This document shows positions 37,640-47,617 of a DNA stretch of 64,000 nt, in pieces (the stretch's first letter is position 1; each line of letters opens with the position of its first letter). The position numbers were made by a program, and so were the translations under genes. Location: contig CALJVT010000006.1 of the NCBI GenBank assembly GCA_937773555.1, positions 402,001 to 466,000 on the forward strand. The letters run 5' to 3'. The DNA comes from an uncultured Pseudomonadales bacterium. Lineage in GTDB: Bacteria > Pseudomonadota > Gammaproteobacteria > Pseudomonadales > Balneatricaceae. The notes beneath the pieces are model-generated. The model made no database searches, had not been told where the DNA came from, and saw only the letters and a program-made list of their open reading frames with translations.

Positions 37640-39850
37640 ATGTTCTATTTTCCAGTGCCTATGTATCTAAAAATCGCCCTCGCCACTGGTCTACGCCAAG
37701 AGTTTACTTATTTAGCGCCAGACACAACAAAAGACTCTTGCTTGCCGACAATTGGCTTACGTGTCCATGTAACCTTAGGTCGTAGCCAAAGAGTAGGGCT
37801 TATTGTGGGCATAAGCCAAACCACAGACTTAGACCTTAGTAAACTTAAGCCTATTATTGAACTATTAGATAACACACCACTATTGCCCAAAGACCTTTGG
37901 CAGCTAGGGCTATGGGCAGCTGAGTATTACCAACACCCATTAGGTGACTCACTTATGCACCTACTACCTGCTAAACTGCGCCAACCCATACCTAATCAAC
38001 TCATCCAACTCAATTGGCAGGTCGCTAATGTAGAGGCAGAGTTTGGCAGGGCAAAAAAACAACAGCTCCTTTGGCAACAAATTAGCACCTTGGCACCCGT
38101 GTTTAATCTTAGTCAGCTCCAAACTATAGGCATAAAACCTAGCCAACTAAAGCCTTTTTTAGACAAAAAATGGCTCACTACCAGCTACCCTAAGCCTCAA
38201 AATGTAACTTTAAAACTGGCTGAACAAGGCCTGGTTCTTAACGCAGAACAAACACATATTGTTGAACACTTAGCTAAGGTAAAGGATGTATTTAGTTGCA
38301 GCCTATTAAATGGTGTTACCGGCAGCGGCAAGACTGAAGTCTATTTTCATGCCATTGCAGAGCAATTGCAGGCAGGTAAACGCACCCTATTGTTGGTTCC
38401 CGAAATAGGCCTTACACCACAGCTACTGCAGCGACTTAAACAACGCTTTAACAACCGAGTATTGGCTCTTCACTCGGGCCTTACAGAACATCAGAGACTT
38501 AACGCTTGGCAACAAGCAGGGCTTGGGCAGGCTGATATTATAATAGGCACACGGTCTGCTTTATTTACCCCAATACCAGACCTAGGCCTAATTATCATTG
38601 ATGAAGAACATGATCAAGCTTATAAGCAGCAAGAAGGTTTTCGCTACCATGGCCGAGACTTAGCCATAAAGCGTGCTGCCGACGCTAAAATTCCAATATT
38701 ATTAGGCTCAGCCACACCCTCATTAGAGAGTTTGGCAAATGTGGCACGGGGGCGGTTTAGCCAATGGCTATTAACCCAGAGGGCAGGAAAGGCAAGTAGC
38801 CAAAGTTACGAGGTGATTGATCTACGCAACCAACCGCAACAGGCTGGCATCTCTGAACAGCTGCAGGCAATGGTTCAAATCCAGCTGGATTTAGGCCATC
38901 AAGTTTTGCTAATGCTCAACAGACGGGGCTTTGCCCCTAGCCTGCAATGCCAGGCTTGTGGTGAAACCGCACAATGCCCTGCCTGCGACTCCAGCATGAC
39001 CTTACACCGCCGTCCCCCAAGGCTCCACTGCCATCACTGTGAGCACCAACAACCCATACATCTGCATTGCCCAAAGTGCCACAGCTCTCAGCTAAAACCC
39101 CTCGGCCAAGGCACCGAACGAACAGAAGAGCAGCTAAACACGCTCTTCCCTAACACCCCAGTTCATCGCATAGATCGTGACACTACCCGCAAAAAAGGTA
39201 GTTTAGAAACAATGTTAGAGCAAGTACATCTTGGCCAACCGTGCTTATTGGTGGGTACACAGATGCTGGCTAAGGGCCACCATTTCCCTAATGTTACTTT
39301 GGCAGCTATTTTAGATGCTGACGCCAGCCTTTTTAGTAGTGATTTTCGTGGCCCAGAAAAACTAGCACAGCTGCTAGTGCAGACTGCTGGCCGTGCTGGC
39401 CGTGCTCAGATACCGGGCACAGCAGTGATTCAAACTTATCAAGCAGACCACCCCACTATTAATATTTTAGTTAATAAAGGGTACAACGCCTTTGCTCAGC
39501 AAGAGCTCACTAGTCGCCAGCAAAGCGGTTTGCCTCCTACTGGCCACATGGCTTTATTTCATGCGCAAGCCAAAGATGCAACGCAGGCCTTTGCCCTGCT
39601 GAATTGGTTAGGGCAACAGGTACAAAACCCCGTGCTGCAGCCACTTACTAAGTCCTTACTCATGTTTGGCCCTATGCCTGCTTTTATGGCTCGCAGAGCA
39701 CACTATTATCGTGCTCAATTACAACTTCAGCACCCAAACCGTAAACAATTACAGCAATTATTACAGCAATTATGCCACTTATTAGATCAACATCCAGCAG
39801 CCCGTAAAATACGCTGGAGTCTAGACATAGACCCGCAAGAACTGGGATAA
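37640..39850 (+). CDS. priA: Primosomal replication helicase PriA
   Basis: A 736-residue superfamily 2 helicase: 3'-DNA-binding domain (about 8-110), Walker A GVTGSGKTE (225-233), DEEH box (321-324), a zinc-binding block of paired cysteines (CQACGETAQCPAC and HCHHCEHQQPIHLHCPKC, about 435-485), helicase motif V/VI (VGTQMLAKGHHFPN, LVQTAGRAGRA). It restarts collapsed replication forks by loading DnaB. The start may be ATG 37640 or 37661 (MYLKIAL); neither has a clear ribosome site. It ends 79 bp before argS. Confidence 0.96.
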   Translation: MFYFPVPMYLKIALATGLRQEFTYLAPDTTKDSCLPTIGLRVHVTLGRSQRVGLIVGISQTTDLDLSKLKPIIELLDNTPLLPKDLWQLGLWAAEYYQHPLGDSLMHLLPAKLRQPIPNQLIQLNWQVANVEAEFGRAKKQQLLWQQISTLAPVFNLSQLQTIGIKPSQLKPFLDKKWLTTSYPKPQNVTLKLAEQGLVLNAEQTHIVEHLAKVKDVFSCSLLNGVTGSGKTEVYFHAIAEQLQAGKRTLLLVPEIGLTPQLLQRLKQRFNNRVLALHSGLTEHQRLNAWQQAGLGQADIIIGTRSALFTPIPDLGLIIIDEEHDQAYKQQEGFRYHGRDLAIKRAADAKIPILLGSATPSLESLANVARGRFSQWLLTQRAGKASSQSYEVIDLRNQPQQAGISEQLQAMVQIQLDLGHQVLLMLNRRGFAPSLQCQACGETAQCPACDSSMTLHRRPPRLHCHHCEHQQPIHLHCPKCHSSQLKPLGQGTERTEEQLNTLFPNTPVHRIDRDTTRKKGSLETMLEQVHLGQPCLLVGTQMLAKGHHFPNVTLAAILDADASLFSSDFRGPEKLAQLLVQTAGRAGRAQIPGTAVIQTYQADHPTINILVNKGYNAFAQQELTSRQQSGLPPTGHMALFHAQAKDATQAFALLNWLGQQVQNPVLQPLTKSLLMFGPMPAFMARRAHYYRAQLQLQHPNRKQLQQLLQQLCHLLDQHPAARKIRWSLDIDPQELG

Positions 39851-39929
39851 TTACCACTAATCCACACCGAGTTGTTACGGCCTCATTTTTGAGGCTGCAC
39901 TTAAACCTTTTAGAAGCCTATACGCCACC

Positions 39930-41687
39930 ATGAAGCAACACATTGCAGACCTTATCCAACAAGCTATCGATGCCCTTAAAACCGCAGGTGAGTTTGACGC
40001 TGATCTAGTCGCTAACATCCAAATCGACAATACCCGCGACAAGCAACATGGAGATCTTGCATGCAACGTCGCTCTAACTTTGGCTAAAGTTGCACGCCGC
40101 AAACCGCGTGACATTGCTGAACTAATTTGTAGTCAATTGCCTGCATCAAAATCGGTCACTAAAACACAAATTGCAGGCCCAGGTTTCATCAATTTTTTTA
40201 TCAGCCAAGATGCCACTCAGGCTATCATCGGTAAAGTACTGACAGACGCCGATCAGTTTGGCCGCAATAACAGTGGTGCTGGCCATAAAGTGCAAGTGGA
40301 ATTTGTATCTGCCAACCCTACCGGGCCCCTGCACGTTGGCCATGGCCGCGGCGCAGCATACGGCGCTAGCGTGTCTAATCTGCTGGAAGCCTCAGGCTAT
40401 GATGTAGAAAGGGAATATTACGTTAACGATGCGGGCCGCCAAATGAACATTTTGGCTGCAAGTGTGTGGCTGCGTTATTTACAACAAGCTGAGGAAGAGA
40501 TCACCTTCCCCAGTAATGGCTATCAAGGTGCTTATGTTAACGATATCGCCAAACACCTCCGCACACAGGTAGGTGACCGTCTCAAGCACAGCGCACCTGA
40601 GGTAATGAGCAGGCTGCATGCAGATGCTCCAGAGGGTGACAAAGAGAAGCACATTGATGATTTGATTGAGCGGGCTCAAAGTTTGCTGGGACAAGCTGAC
40701 TATAGCTTAGTATTTAATGCTGGCCTTAACTCTATTCGTGATGACATTGAGCAAGATTTACACGGCTTTGGTGTGGACTTCCAGCACTGGTTTTCTGAAC
40801 GCAGCCTGGATCAGGGTGACCAGATTAACCGCGCCATTGCTAAACTACAAGAGCAAGGGCATGTCTATGAAGACGGTGGGGCCTTATGGTTCCGCTCTAC
40901 AGCCTTTGGTGATGACAAAGACCGTGTAGTAAAGCGTGACAACGGCCAAACTACCTACTTTGCATCTGACATTGCCTATCATTTAAACAAGTTTGAGCGT
41001 GGCATGGATACGGTTATTAACGTGTGGGGCGCAGATCACCACGGTTACATCACTCGAGTGAAGGCTGCATTGCAAGCCCTAGGTATAGACCCAGAACGCT
41101 TAGTGGTAAAGTTGGTTCAGTTTGCTATTTTGTATCGTGGCAACGAACGAGTGCCCATGTCTACCCGCAGTGGTTCTTTTGTCACCTTACGCGAACTTCG
41201 AGAGGAAGTAGGCAAAGACGCCTCACGGTTTTTCTATGTTACTCGCAAAGCAGAGCAACATATGGATTTTGACTTAGAGCTTGCTAAGTCAGAGAGCAAA
41301 GACAACCCAGTGTATTATATTCAGTATGCTCACGCGCGCATTTGCACCCTCATTAGAAAACTTGCAGAACAGAACATGGCTTGGGATTCAGTTATGGGGC
41401 TTGAGCAACTTGAAAAGCTGAGTGAACCTGCAGAAATCAGCCTAATGCAGCAAATACAGCTGTATCCAGAAGTGATAGCGCACGCAGCTTATAATCATGA
41501 GCCCCATCAAGTGGCTCATTACCTTAAAGATTTAGCTGGCCATTTTCACAGTTACTATAATGCCCACAGAATGGTTATTGATGACGTTCAGTTGCGTAAC
41601 GCCCGCATGTGTCTGTGTATGGCTGCACGCCAAGTAATGGACAATGGTTTAACCCTTTTAGGTGTTGACGCACCAGAGCATATGTAA
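39930..41687 (+). CDS. argS: Arginyl-tRNA synthetase
   Basis: A 585-residue class I synthetase. The HIGH motif is HVGHGRG (135-141). The KMSKS region is VPMSTRSG, a variant without the first Lys, which is seen in part of the ArgRS family. The N-terminal Add1 domain (1-110) and C-terminal DALR anticodon domain (QVAHYLKDLAGHFHSYYNAHRM) are complete. The next gene begins two bases after its stop with GTG, so argS and the SPOR gene are coupled. Confidence 0.97.
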   Translation: MKQHIADLIQQAIDALKTAGEFDADLVANIQIDNTRDKQHGDLACNVALTLAKVARRKPRDIAELICSQLPASKSVTKTQIAGPGFINFFISQDATQAIIGKVLTDADQFGRNNSGAGHKVQVEFVSANPTGPLHVGHGRGAAYGASVSNLLEASGYDVEREYYVNDAGRQMNILAASVWLRYLQQAEEEITFPSNGYQGAYVNDIAKHLRTQVGDRLKHSAPEVMSRLHADAPEGDKEKHIDDLIERAQSLLGQADYSLVFNAGLNSIRDDIEQDLHGFGVDFQHWFSERSLDQGDQINRAIAKLQEQGHVYEDGGALWFRSTAFGDDKDRVVKRDNGQTTYFASDIAYHLNKFERGMDTVINVWGADHHGYITRVKAALQALGIDPERLVVKLVQFAILYRGNERVPMSTRSGSFVTLRELREEVGKDASRFFYVTRKAEQHMDFDLELAKSESKDNPVYYIQYAHARICTLIRKLAEQNMAWDSVMGLEQLEKLSEPAEISLMQQIQLYPEVIAHAAYNHEPHQVAHYLKDLAGHFHSYYNAHRMVIDDVQLRNARMCLCMAARQVMDNGLTLLGVDAPEHM

Positions 41688-41689
41688 TC

Positions 41690-42280
41690 GTGGCATCACA
41701 CGATTACGCTAAGCGCAAGCCTAAAAAGCAACCTAAGCCTGCCGTTTCTCGCTGGGTTATGTTTTTCACGTTAGTGGTGAGCACGGCCTTTTTGGCCACA
41801 CTTTTGATGCTTTCACAACAGCCAGATGATACTAAGGCTAGCACTGTGGTAGCTGAAAAAACAAACCCCACTGAGGTGGTTAAACGAGTGCCTAAGAACA
41901 AAGGCAAGGCTGCCAACAAAAAAGGTGTGAGTAAGCAAAAAGACAACTTTGACTTTTACACTCTACTCCCAGACAGTGAAGTGACCCCCACGCAGGTGGA
42001 TGCTTATATCTCCACACCTAAGGACCCTAAGAAGAAGACGAACACCTTACTACAGGCAGGGTCTTTTCGTAAAATGAAAGATGCTAACCGCCTTAGAGCT
42101 AGGCTAGTTCTGCTTAATATGGACAATGTTGTCGCTGAAAAAACGGTTTCGAGCAGTGGATCAGTATGGTTCCGTGTTCGTATTGGACCATTTAGTAACC
42201 GCTCAACTCTGAATAAAGCGGAAGATATTCTCGCCCAGCAGGGCATTGAATCAATTCGAATCAACAAAAGCGCTAACTAA
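41690..42280 (+). CDS. SPOR-domain membrane protein (FtsN-like)
   Basis: A 196-residue bitopic protein with a basic cytoplasmic N-terminus (DYAKRKPKKQPK), one membrane segment at about 20-44, a Lys-rich linker and a C-terminal SPOR domain (about 118-195; LLQAGSFRKMKDANRLRARL, WFRVRIGPFSNRSTLNKAED). SPOR domains bind denuded septal glycan. The argS-ftsN-hslV order is common, so this is the FtsN-position protein, although it is shorter than E. coli FtsN. The start is GTG, two bases after argS. Confidence 0.9.
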   Translation: MASHDYAKRKPKKQPKPAVSRWVMFFTLVVSTAFLATLLMLSQQPDDTKASTVVAEKTNPTEVVKRVPKNKGKAANKKGVSKQKDNFDFYTLLPDSEVTPTQVDAYISTPKDPKKKTNTLLQAGSFRKMKDANRLRARLVLLNMDNVVAEKTVSSSGSVWFRVRIGPFSNRSTLNKAEDILAQQGIESIRINKSAN

Positions 42281-42302
42281 TCATCTGTTAAGTGTTTTTG
42301 CG

Positions 42303-42328
42303 CTTGAATTTTAGCGTCTCGACCCCAT
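42303..42328 (+). promoter_or_regulatory. Sigma-32 (heat-shock) promoter of hslVU
   Basis: CTTGAA (42303-42308), 14 bases, then CCCCAT (42323-42328) matches the sigma-32 consensus CTTGAAA-N11-16-CCCCATnT closely. It lies 67 bp before hslV, the expected place for a heat-shock-inducible protease operon. Confidence 0.82.
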
Positions 42329-42395
42329 CCTAAAAGGATCGCATTATGCACGCAATGGCGTATAGCCCATGGGTGCAGCCAATTAGGGATGAAAT

Positions 42396-42938
42396 ATGAC
42401 CACCATAGTATCAGTACGCCGCGGCAATCAAGTTGTATTGGGTGGCGACGGCCAAGTTTCATTAGGCAATACCGTAATGAAAGGTAATGCTCGCAAAGTA
42501 CGCCGCCTATATCATGACAAAGTCATTGCAGGATTTGCTGGCGGTACCGCTGATGCTTTTACTCTATTTGAACGCTTTGAAAGCCAATTAGAAAAACACC
42601 ATGGCCAGCTTGTAAGGTCTGCTGTAGAACTCGCCAAAGAATGGCGCAGTGATCGTGCTTTACGCAGACTAGAGGCCATGTTGGTGGTTGCTAATGAGGA
42701 AGCCTCTCTTATTATCAGCGGTACTGGCGATGTAATAGAGCCAGAACACGGCCTTATTGCCATCGGTTCTGGTGGCAACTTTGCGCAAGCAGCAGCATTG
42801 GCTCTGCTAGATAACACAGAGCTGTCTGCTCAAGACATTGTTAGTAAAAGCCTTAATATTGCCGCCAGTATTTGTGTATTTACCAATCATCAAACGACCA
42901 TCGAAACCATTGACCTAACTGCTCAAACTAAGAAATAA
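42396..42938 (+). CDS. hslV: ATP-dependent protease subunit HslV
   Basis: A 180-residue proteasome-like peptidase. After removal of Met the N-terminus is TTIVSVRRG with the catalytic Thr; [22 protein letters not shown] and [17 protein letters not shown] follow as usual. It forms a double hexamer that degrades proteins unfolded by HslU. It is nine bases upstream of hslU and follows a sigma-32 promoter. Confidence 0.97.
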   Translation: MTTIVSVRRGNQVVLGGDGQVSLGNTVMKGNARKVRRLYHDKVIAGFAGGTADAFTLFERFESQLEKHHGQLVRSAVELAKEWRSDRALRRLEAMLVVANEEASLIISGTGDVIEPEHGLIAIGSGGNFAQAAALALLDNTELSAQDIVSKSLNIAASICVFTNHQTTIETIDLTAQTKK

Positions 42939-42947
42939 GGCTGAACC

Positions 42948-44273
42948 ATGTCTCAACTGACTCCTGCTGAAATCGTCAGCCAACTCGACAACCATATTAT
43001 TGGCCAAGATGCTGCTAAACGCGCTGTGGCTATTGCCTTGCGAAACCGCTGGCGCCGTATGCAACTCGAGCCTGACATGCGGGCTGAAATTGCACCTAAG
43101 AACATTATGATGATCGGCCCTACTGGTGTGGGTAAAACCGAGATTGCTCGCCGTTTAGCTAAGCTTTCTCATGCCCCTTTTATAAAAATTGAAGCAACAA
43201 AATTTACTGAAGTGGGCTATGTAGGCCGCGACGTAGAATCTATTATTCGCGACCTCATGGAAACGGCTATGAAGATGCTGCGCGAAGAGGCTATTACAAA
43301 AGTAGCCAACCAGGCAGCTGACCGTGCAGAAGATCGTATTTTAGATGTGTTGCTGCCCCCTGCCCGTGGCGAAAATGACTCGCCTATCACTAAGGAGTCT
43401 GGCACCCGTCAGATGTTTCGCAAGAAGCTAAGAGAAGGCCTACTAAACGACAAAGAGATTGATATTGAAGTGTCTAATGCTCCTGTTGGGGTTGAGATAA
43501 TGGCGCCTCCTGGCATGGAAGACATGACCAACCAGCTGCAAGGTTTGTTTGCCAATATGGGCAAAGACAAAAAACAAACCAAAAAAATGAACATTGCAGA
43601 CGCCCTAAAGCAACTTCAAGACGAAGAAGCTGCAGGCCTGGTTAAGGAAGAGGACCTTAAACAACAAGCGTTAGAAGCTGTAGAGCAAAATGGCATTGTG
43701 TTTCTAGATGAAATCGACAAAATTGCCAAAAGACAAGAAGGTGGCAGCGGTGATGTGTCTCGTGAAGGTGTGCAGCGTGATTTGTTGCCACTTATTGAAG
43801 GATGTACCGTAACCACAAAATACGGCATGGTAAAGACAGATCATATCCTGTTTATTACTTCAGGCGCATTTCACGTTGCAAAGCCCTCAGACCTTATCCC
43901 AGAGTTGCAAGGCCGCTTGCCTATTCGGGTAGAGTTAAATGCCCTTCGGCCAGAAGATTTTGCTCGCATTCTTACCGAACCCAACTATTCACTCACGCAG
44001 CAGTATAAAGCCCTATTGAGTGTAGAGGGGGTTGATTTAGAATTTAGTGAAGATGGCGTCAAGCGCATAGCAGAGCTTGCCTATGAGGTAAACGAAAGTA
44101 CTGAGAACATCGGTGCCCGGCGCCTACATACACTGCTAGAGCGCCTGCTAGAAGACCTATCGTTTACAGCTAACCAAGCTTCAGGCGCGAAAGTTGTTAT
44201 TAACCAAACCTATGTTGACAAAAACCTACAAGATCTGGTGAAAGACCAAGATTTAAGCCGCTATATATTGTAA
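42948..44273 (+). CDS. hslU: HslU unfoldase (ClpY)
   Basis: A 441-residue AAA+ unfoldase. Walker A is GPTGVGKT (57-64), the [14 protein letters not shown] pore-loop region follows, Walker B is [11 protein letters not shown], sensor 1 is [10 protein letters not shown], and the C-terminal LEDLSFTAN...QDLSRYIL tail inserts into HslV. The I domain lies between about 105 and 235. Partner of HslV and likely heat-induced with it. No terminator was found directly after it; the first one on this strand is at 44835. Confidence 0.97.
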   Translation: MSQLTPAEIVSQLDNHIIGQDAAKRAVAIALRNRWRRMQLEPDMRAEIAPKNIMMIGPTGVGKTEIARRLAKLSHAPFIKIEATKFTEVGYVGRDVESIIRDLMETAMKMLREEAITKVANQAADRAEDRILDVLLPPARGENDSPITKESGTRQMFRKKLREGLLNDKEIDIEVSNAPVGVEIMAPPGMEDMTNQLQGLFANMGKDKKQTKKMNIADALKQLQDEEAAGLVKEEDLKQQALEAVEQNGIVFLDEIDKIAKRQEGGSGDVSREGVQRDLLPLIEGCTVTTKYGMVKTDHILFITSGAFHVAKPSDLIPELQGRLPIRVELNALRPEDFARILTEPNYSLTQQYKALLSVEGVDLEFSEDGVKRIAELAYEVNESTENIGARRLHTLLERLLEDLSFTANQASGAKVVINQTYVDKNLQDLVKDQDLSRYIL

Positions 44274-44310
44274 CTTGTTTCGCCCGCCGACCAACACAAC
44301 ACTAAAAAGC

Positions 44311-44586
44311 TTAACCCAAGCAGCGTGCTAGCTGCTTGTTAACCTCTGCTTCAATTTGGCTCTTCATAGGTGTTAACATCATGCCAAGGGTAAGTTCAAC
44401 GTCTACTACCCCTTCGGTCAACACCATCGAGCCTTTGATGCCCTGACGCTCAAGCGTCAATACGTCGGCCTGCCAGGCGCTTTTTACACCCAGCTTTGTC
44501 CCAAGCTTGGTGGCAAGGGTTTGCACGGCTTCACGGGCTTGGGTCATTGAATGTTGATGGGGGTACGAGACTTGTATACTGGCCAT
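44311..44586 (-). CDS. Polyhydroxyalkanoate-system (PHA_gran_rgn) family protein
   Basis: A 91-residue protein of the PHA granule-region family: IQVSYPHQHSMTQAREAVQTLA at the N-terminus, then SAWQADVLTLERQGIKGSMVL. The family is named from proximity to PHA genes in pseudomonads and its function is unknown. No phaC or phasin gene is in the window. It is convergent with hslU, 37 bp apart, a pairing seen in related genomes. Confidence 0.8.
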   Translation of the reverse strand: MASIQVSYPHQHSMTQAREAVQTLATKLGTKLGVKSAWQADVLTLERQGIKGSMVLTEGVVDVELTLGMMLTPMKSQIEAEVNKQLARCLG

Positions 44587-44834
44587 AAGAGGGTCACTGG
44601 ATGAAATGTAATTAGCCGTTCTATGTTAATCTTGTGGCGAATTATAAACAAGGTGACGGTTTATCGGTCATCAAAATAATAGCGCTTTATACCAATTTTA
44701 ATACAGGCTATAACTTTTTAGTATTAGACACTGGGTGGGAAGTTGGTAATATGCCCTCAGCGCAAATAAAAATAATAAGCGCAATAAGAAAAAAAGACAC
44801 CTTTGGCTTAATAATAAAAATAAACTAGCCTCAG
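44587..44834. other. AT-rich gap, possibly transcribed on the + strand
   Basis: This 248-bp stretch separates the PHA-family gene from a strong + strand terminator. It holds one open frame (44634-44828, GTG start, 64 codons) with no recognisable similarity, no good ribosome site and very AT-rich codons. Possible contents are a small RNA, a short unrecognised protein or the 3' untranslated end of the hslVU message. Confidence 0.35.
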
Positions 44835-44862
44835 AAAGCAGCTCACACGAGCTGCTTTTTTT
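44835..44862 (+). terminator. Intrinsic terminator on the + strand
   Basis: AAAGCAGCTC / ACAC / GAGCTGCTTT is a perfect ten-pair hairpin followed by further Ts to 44862. The long T run is on the + strand, although the nearest recognised + gene (hslU) ends 560 bp earlier. On the other strand it could weakly serve the lipoprotein gene ending at 44885. Confidence 0.85.
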
Positions 44863-44884
44863 ATGCCTGCTTTTTTATGCCTGC
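44857..44884. repeat. Tandem duplication of a 14-bp unit
   Basis: TTTTTTATGCCTGC occurs twice without a gap (44857-44870 and 44871-44884). The first copy contains the T tract of the terminator and the second abuts the stop codon of the lipoprotein gene. It looks like a slippage duplication. Confidence 0.9.
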
Positions 44885-45256
44885 TTACTCACCGCACTGG
44901 CCCTTAACTTCCCAATCGGTCAGGCTTAGCAAGCGATCTTTTAACTGGTCGTATTCTTCCCTTGCAGCTTTAGAGTCGCTACCACCATCTACCAAAAACA
45001 AAACTGGCCAGTACAACACCCCACCCACAAATTCTAGTCGCTCCGTTTGTGCATCTTCGTCTCGCACTCCAGCAATATCATGCATCTGGCCTGCAATGCG
45101 CCGGGCCTCTGAATATAGCTGATCGCAACTAAAGGCATCATAGGCAGCAGTAAAGCTAGGTAAATTACCTTGTTCACTACTGATGGTGGGTTTTGTTGCA
45201 GGACTAGCACAAGCCACAAGCCACAGGCAGGCTGCGCTAATAATTACTTTGTTCAT
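44885..45256 (-). CDS. Small predicted lipoprotein
   Basis: A 123-residue protein with a lipoprotein signal: MNKVIISAACLWLVACAS, lipobox LVAC with Cys16 as the acylated residue and Ala at +2, so an outer-membrane destination is expected. The mature part is acidic with few features (FSCDQLYSEARRIAGQM, two Cys, DQLKDRLLSL near the end). FSCDQLYSEA resembles small lipoproteins that carry metal-binding or structural Cys, but no function is recognised. It is transcribed toward the terminator region at 44835-44884. Confidence 0.75.
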   Translation of the reverse strand: MNKVIISAACLWLVACASPATKPTISSEQGNLPSFTAAYDAFSCDQLYSEARRIAGQMHDIAGVRDEDAQTERLEFVGGVLYWPVLFLVDGGSDSKAAREEYDQLKDRLLSLTDWEVKGQCGE

Positions 45257-45331
45257 AATAATAACCTCTTAGCACTCTAAACTAACAGAGTCTACAGTAA
45301 GCTGAAAGCTCTACCCTTTGCTACAGACACA

Positions 45332-45359
45332 AAAAAGCCGATCTGTTGATCGGCTTTTT
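45332..45359. terminator. Terminator of typA
   Basis: AAAAAGCCGATC / TGTT / GATCGGCTTTTT is a perfect 12-pair hairpin with T runs in both directions, 14 bp past the typA stop. It can also insulate the lipoprotein gene from typA. Confidence 0.93.
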
Positions 45360-45373
45360 CAACCTAAGGATGT

Positions 45374-47182
45374 TTACTTAGGTGAACGCTTCCGCGCTGT
45401 TTCTGTAAGTAGACGCTTACGCAGACGGATGAAGTGTGGTGTAACTTCTACTAGCTCATCGTCTTCGATAAATTCAAGCGCTTGTTCAAGTGAGAAGCGA
45501 ATAGGTGGGCTAAGAACGATGTTCTCATCAGTACCTGCTGCACGGATGTTGGTAAGCTGCTTTCCCTTAGTTGGGTTAACACACAAATCGTTACCACGGC
45601 TGTGAACGCCAATAAGCATACCTTCGTATACGTCAATGTTTGGCTCAACCATCAACCGACCGCGAGTCTGCAGGTTAAACAAAGCAAATGCTAAGATCTT
45701 ACCCTTAACCATAGAAACCAATACACCTTTTTCGCGCTCAGCTAGGGCACCCTGCTTAACTTGACCATAATGATCAAATACAGACGTCATTACACCGCTA
45801 CCAGAGGTTAGGGTTAAGAACTGACCACGGAAACCGATCAGACCACGTGAAGGAATGATAAATTCTAATCGTGTACGGCCTTTACCATCTGGCTCCATGT
45901 TAGTCATTTCCGCCTTACGACGACCCATTTCTTCCATTAGTGAACCTTGATGCTGATCTTCACAGTCAATCAATACTGATTCGTATGGCTCCATCTTCAC
46001 GCCATCAACTTCTTTTTCGATAACCTGTGGACGTCCTACACCCATCTCAAACCCTTCACGACGCATGCTTTCAATCAACACTGACAAGTGCAATTCACCG
46101 CGGCCTGACACTACAAAACGGTCTGGGGTATCGCCTTGAGTAACACGCAGGGCGACATTGTGAATAAGCTCACGGTCTAAACGATCACGGATATTACGGC
46201 TAGTAACAAACTTACCATCAAGGCCAGCAAACGGTGAATCGTTGACTTGGAACGTCATAGACACTGTTGGCTCATCGATGCTTAATGCAGGCAATGCTTC
46301 AACATGGTCTGGGTGACAAATAGTGTCAGAAATATTTAAACCATCTATACCAGTAACACACACAATATCACCAGCCTGGGCTGTGGCTACATCGATACGC
46401 TCAAGGCCCATGTAGCTCATCACGTTTTGTAGCTTAGCTGCACGGTGTTTGCCATCAGATGAAATTACTTTAACTTGCTGGCCCACCTTCATGCTGCCAC
46501 GCTTTATACGGCCTACACCAATAACGCCTACATAGCTTGAGTAGTCCAACGCAGAAATTTGCATCTGCAAAGGGCCTTCAAGGTCTACGTCTGGTGATTT
46601 AACATGCTCAACCAATGATTCAAATAATGGCGTCATATCATCAGACATATTGTCTGGTGAGGCACCAGCAATACCATTGATCGCAGACGTGTACATTACA
46701 GGAAAGTCTAACTGCTCATCCGTAGCGCCCAAAGAGTCGAACAAATCGAATACTTGGTCCATAACCCAATCTGGTCGCGAGCCTGGACGGTCGATCTTGT
46801 TAATAACCACAATAGGGCTGAGGCCTTGTTGAAAAGCCTTTTGAGTTACAAACCGCGTTTGTGGCATCGGTCCGTCTACGGCGTCTACCAAAAGTAAGAC
46901 GCAATCTACCATAGATAGAACGCGCTCTACTTCACCACCAAAGTCAGCATGTCCTGGGGTGTCCACAATATTGATATGGTAACCATTCCAACTTACCGCA
47001 GTGTTTTTTGCAGTAATGGTAATACCACGTTCTTTTTCTTGGTCGTTAGAGTCCATAAGGCGCTCTGTGCCTTGGTCACGACGGTCAAGGGTGCCGGATT
47101 GTTCTAGCAACTTGTCTACCAAGGTGGTTTTACCGTGGTCTACGTGGGCTACAATCGCCACATTTCTTAACTTTTCGATCAT
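45374..47182 (-). CDS. typA: Ribosome-binding GTPase TypA/BipA
   Basis: A 602-residue translational GTPase: G1 AHVDHGKT (12-19), G3 [15 protein letters not shown]4 [12 protein letters not shown], then EF-G-like domains and the BipA-specific C-terminus ([22 protein letters not shown]). It helps 50S assembly and adaptation to cold and stress. It is divergent from glnA across 435 bp; this typA/glnA layout is common in gammaproteobacteria. Confidence 0.97.
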   Translation of the reverse strand: MIEKLRNVAIVAHVDHGKTTLVDKLLEQSGTLDRRDQGTERLMDSNDQEKERGITITAKNTAVSWNGYHINIVDTPGHADFGGEVERVLSMVDCVLLLVDAVDGPMPQTRFVTQKAFQQGLSPIVVINKIDRPGSRPDWVMDQVFDLFDSLGATDEQLDFPVMYTSAINGIAGASPDNMSDDMTPLFESLVEHVKSPDVDLEGPLQMQISALDYSSYVGVIGVGRIKRGSMKVGQQVKVISSDGKHRAAKLQNVMSYMGLERIDVATAQAGDIVCVTGIDGLNISDTICHPDHVEALPALSIDEPTVSMTFQVNDSPFAGLDGKFVTSRNIRDRLDRELIHNVALRVTQGDTPDRFVVSGRGELHLSVLIESMRREGFEMGVGRPQVIEKEVDGVKMEPYESVLIDCEDQHQGSLMEEMGRRKAEMTNMEPDGKGRTRLEFIIPSRGLIGFRGQFLTLTSGSGVMTSVFDHYGQVKQGALAEREKGVLVSMVKGKILAFALFNLQTRGRLMVEPNIDVYEGMLIGVHSRGNDLCVNPTKGKQLTNIRAAGTDENIVLSPPIRFSLEQALEFIEDDELVEVTPHFIRLRKRLLTETARKRSPK

Positions 47183-47343
47183 CTCACTACTCCAAACGGC
47201 CTCAATTGAACATGGCCAAAATACGTATGGGCGTTGCGACAGCGCAGCGCCAAAAAAATGCAGCGCAGATTATAGCAAAAGTATAGCGATAACACAGCAC
47301 CTAAGAGGGAACAAGAAGGATATTTATACAAGCTATCTATCAC

Positions 47344-47360
47344 CGCACTTAAATGGTGCG
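47344..47360. promoter_or_regulatory. NtrC-binding site upstream of glnA
   Basis: CGCACT-TAAAT-GGTGCG closely follows the NtrC consensus TGCACC-N5-GGTGCA. Its centre is about 180 bp upstream of the sigma-54 promoter, a normal enhancer distance. A weaker half-site (TGCAC) lies at 47388-47392. The rest of the 435-bp typA-glnA region shows no gene. Confidence 0.8.
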
Positions 47361-47516
47361 CCACTCTTTGAATGCGACTCTTTTTAGTGCACACTAGCGT
47401 GAAAATGCATACTTAAGTTAAAGCTATAGAACTTAATAGAGCGATTGAGGTTAAAAAAACCCATATACGCGACCAAAACTGCCATAGAGGGTCACTTTTT
47501 AAACCTTAGGTAGAGT

Positions 47517-47532
47517 TGGCACGGCCATTGCT
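47517..47532 (+). promoter_or_regulatory. Sigma-54 promoter of glnA
   Basis: TGGCACGGCCATTGCT is an exact match to TGGCACG-N4-TTGCW, with the GG and GC doublets at the required spacing. Transcription should begin near 47542, 76 bases before glnA. Together with the NtrC site this gives nitrogen-controlled expression. Confidence 0.92.
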
Positions 47533-47617
47533 TTAGTAAACACAGTATCAGCCAATGGGCTGGAATTCATACATGTAAACCACCGGCCTTAGAGCTGGTT
47601 TTGATTGGAGAGACTTT

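Noticed and set aside
41155-41180. ArgRS KMSKS variant PMSTR as a possible defect
   Set aside because: Loss of the first Lys of KMSKS is known in many ArgRS sequences and the rest of the enzyme is intact.
44634-44828. 64-codon GTG-start frame ending just before a terminator
   Set aside because: No ribosome site, no similarity I can recognise and AT-driven composition; kept only as part of the unexplained gap and not called as a gene.
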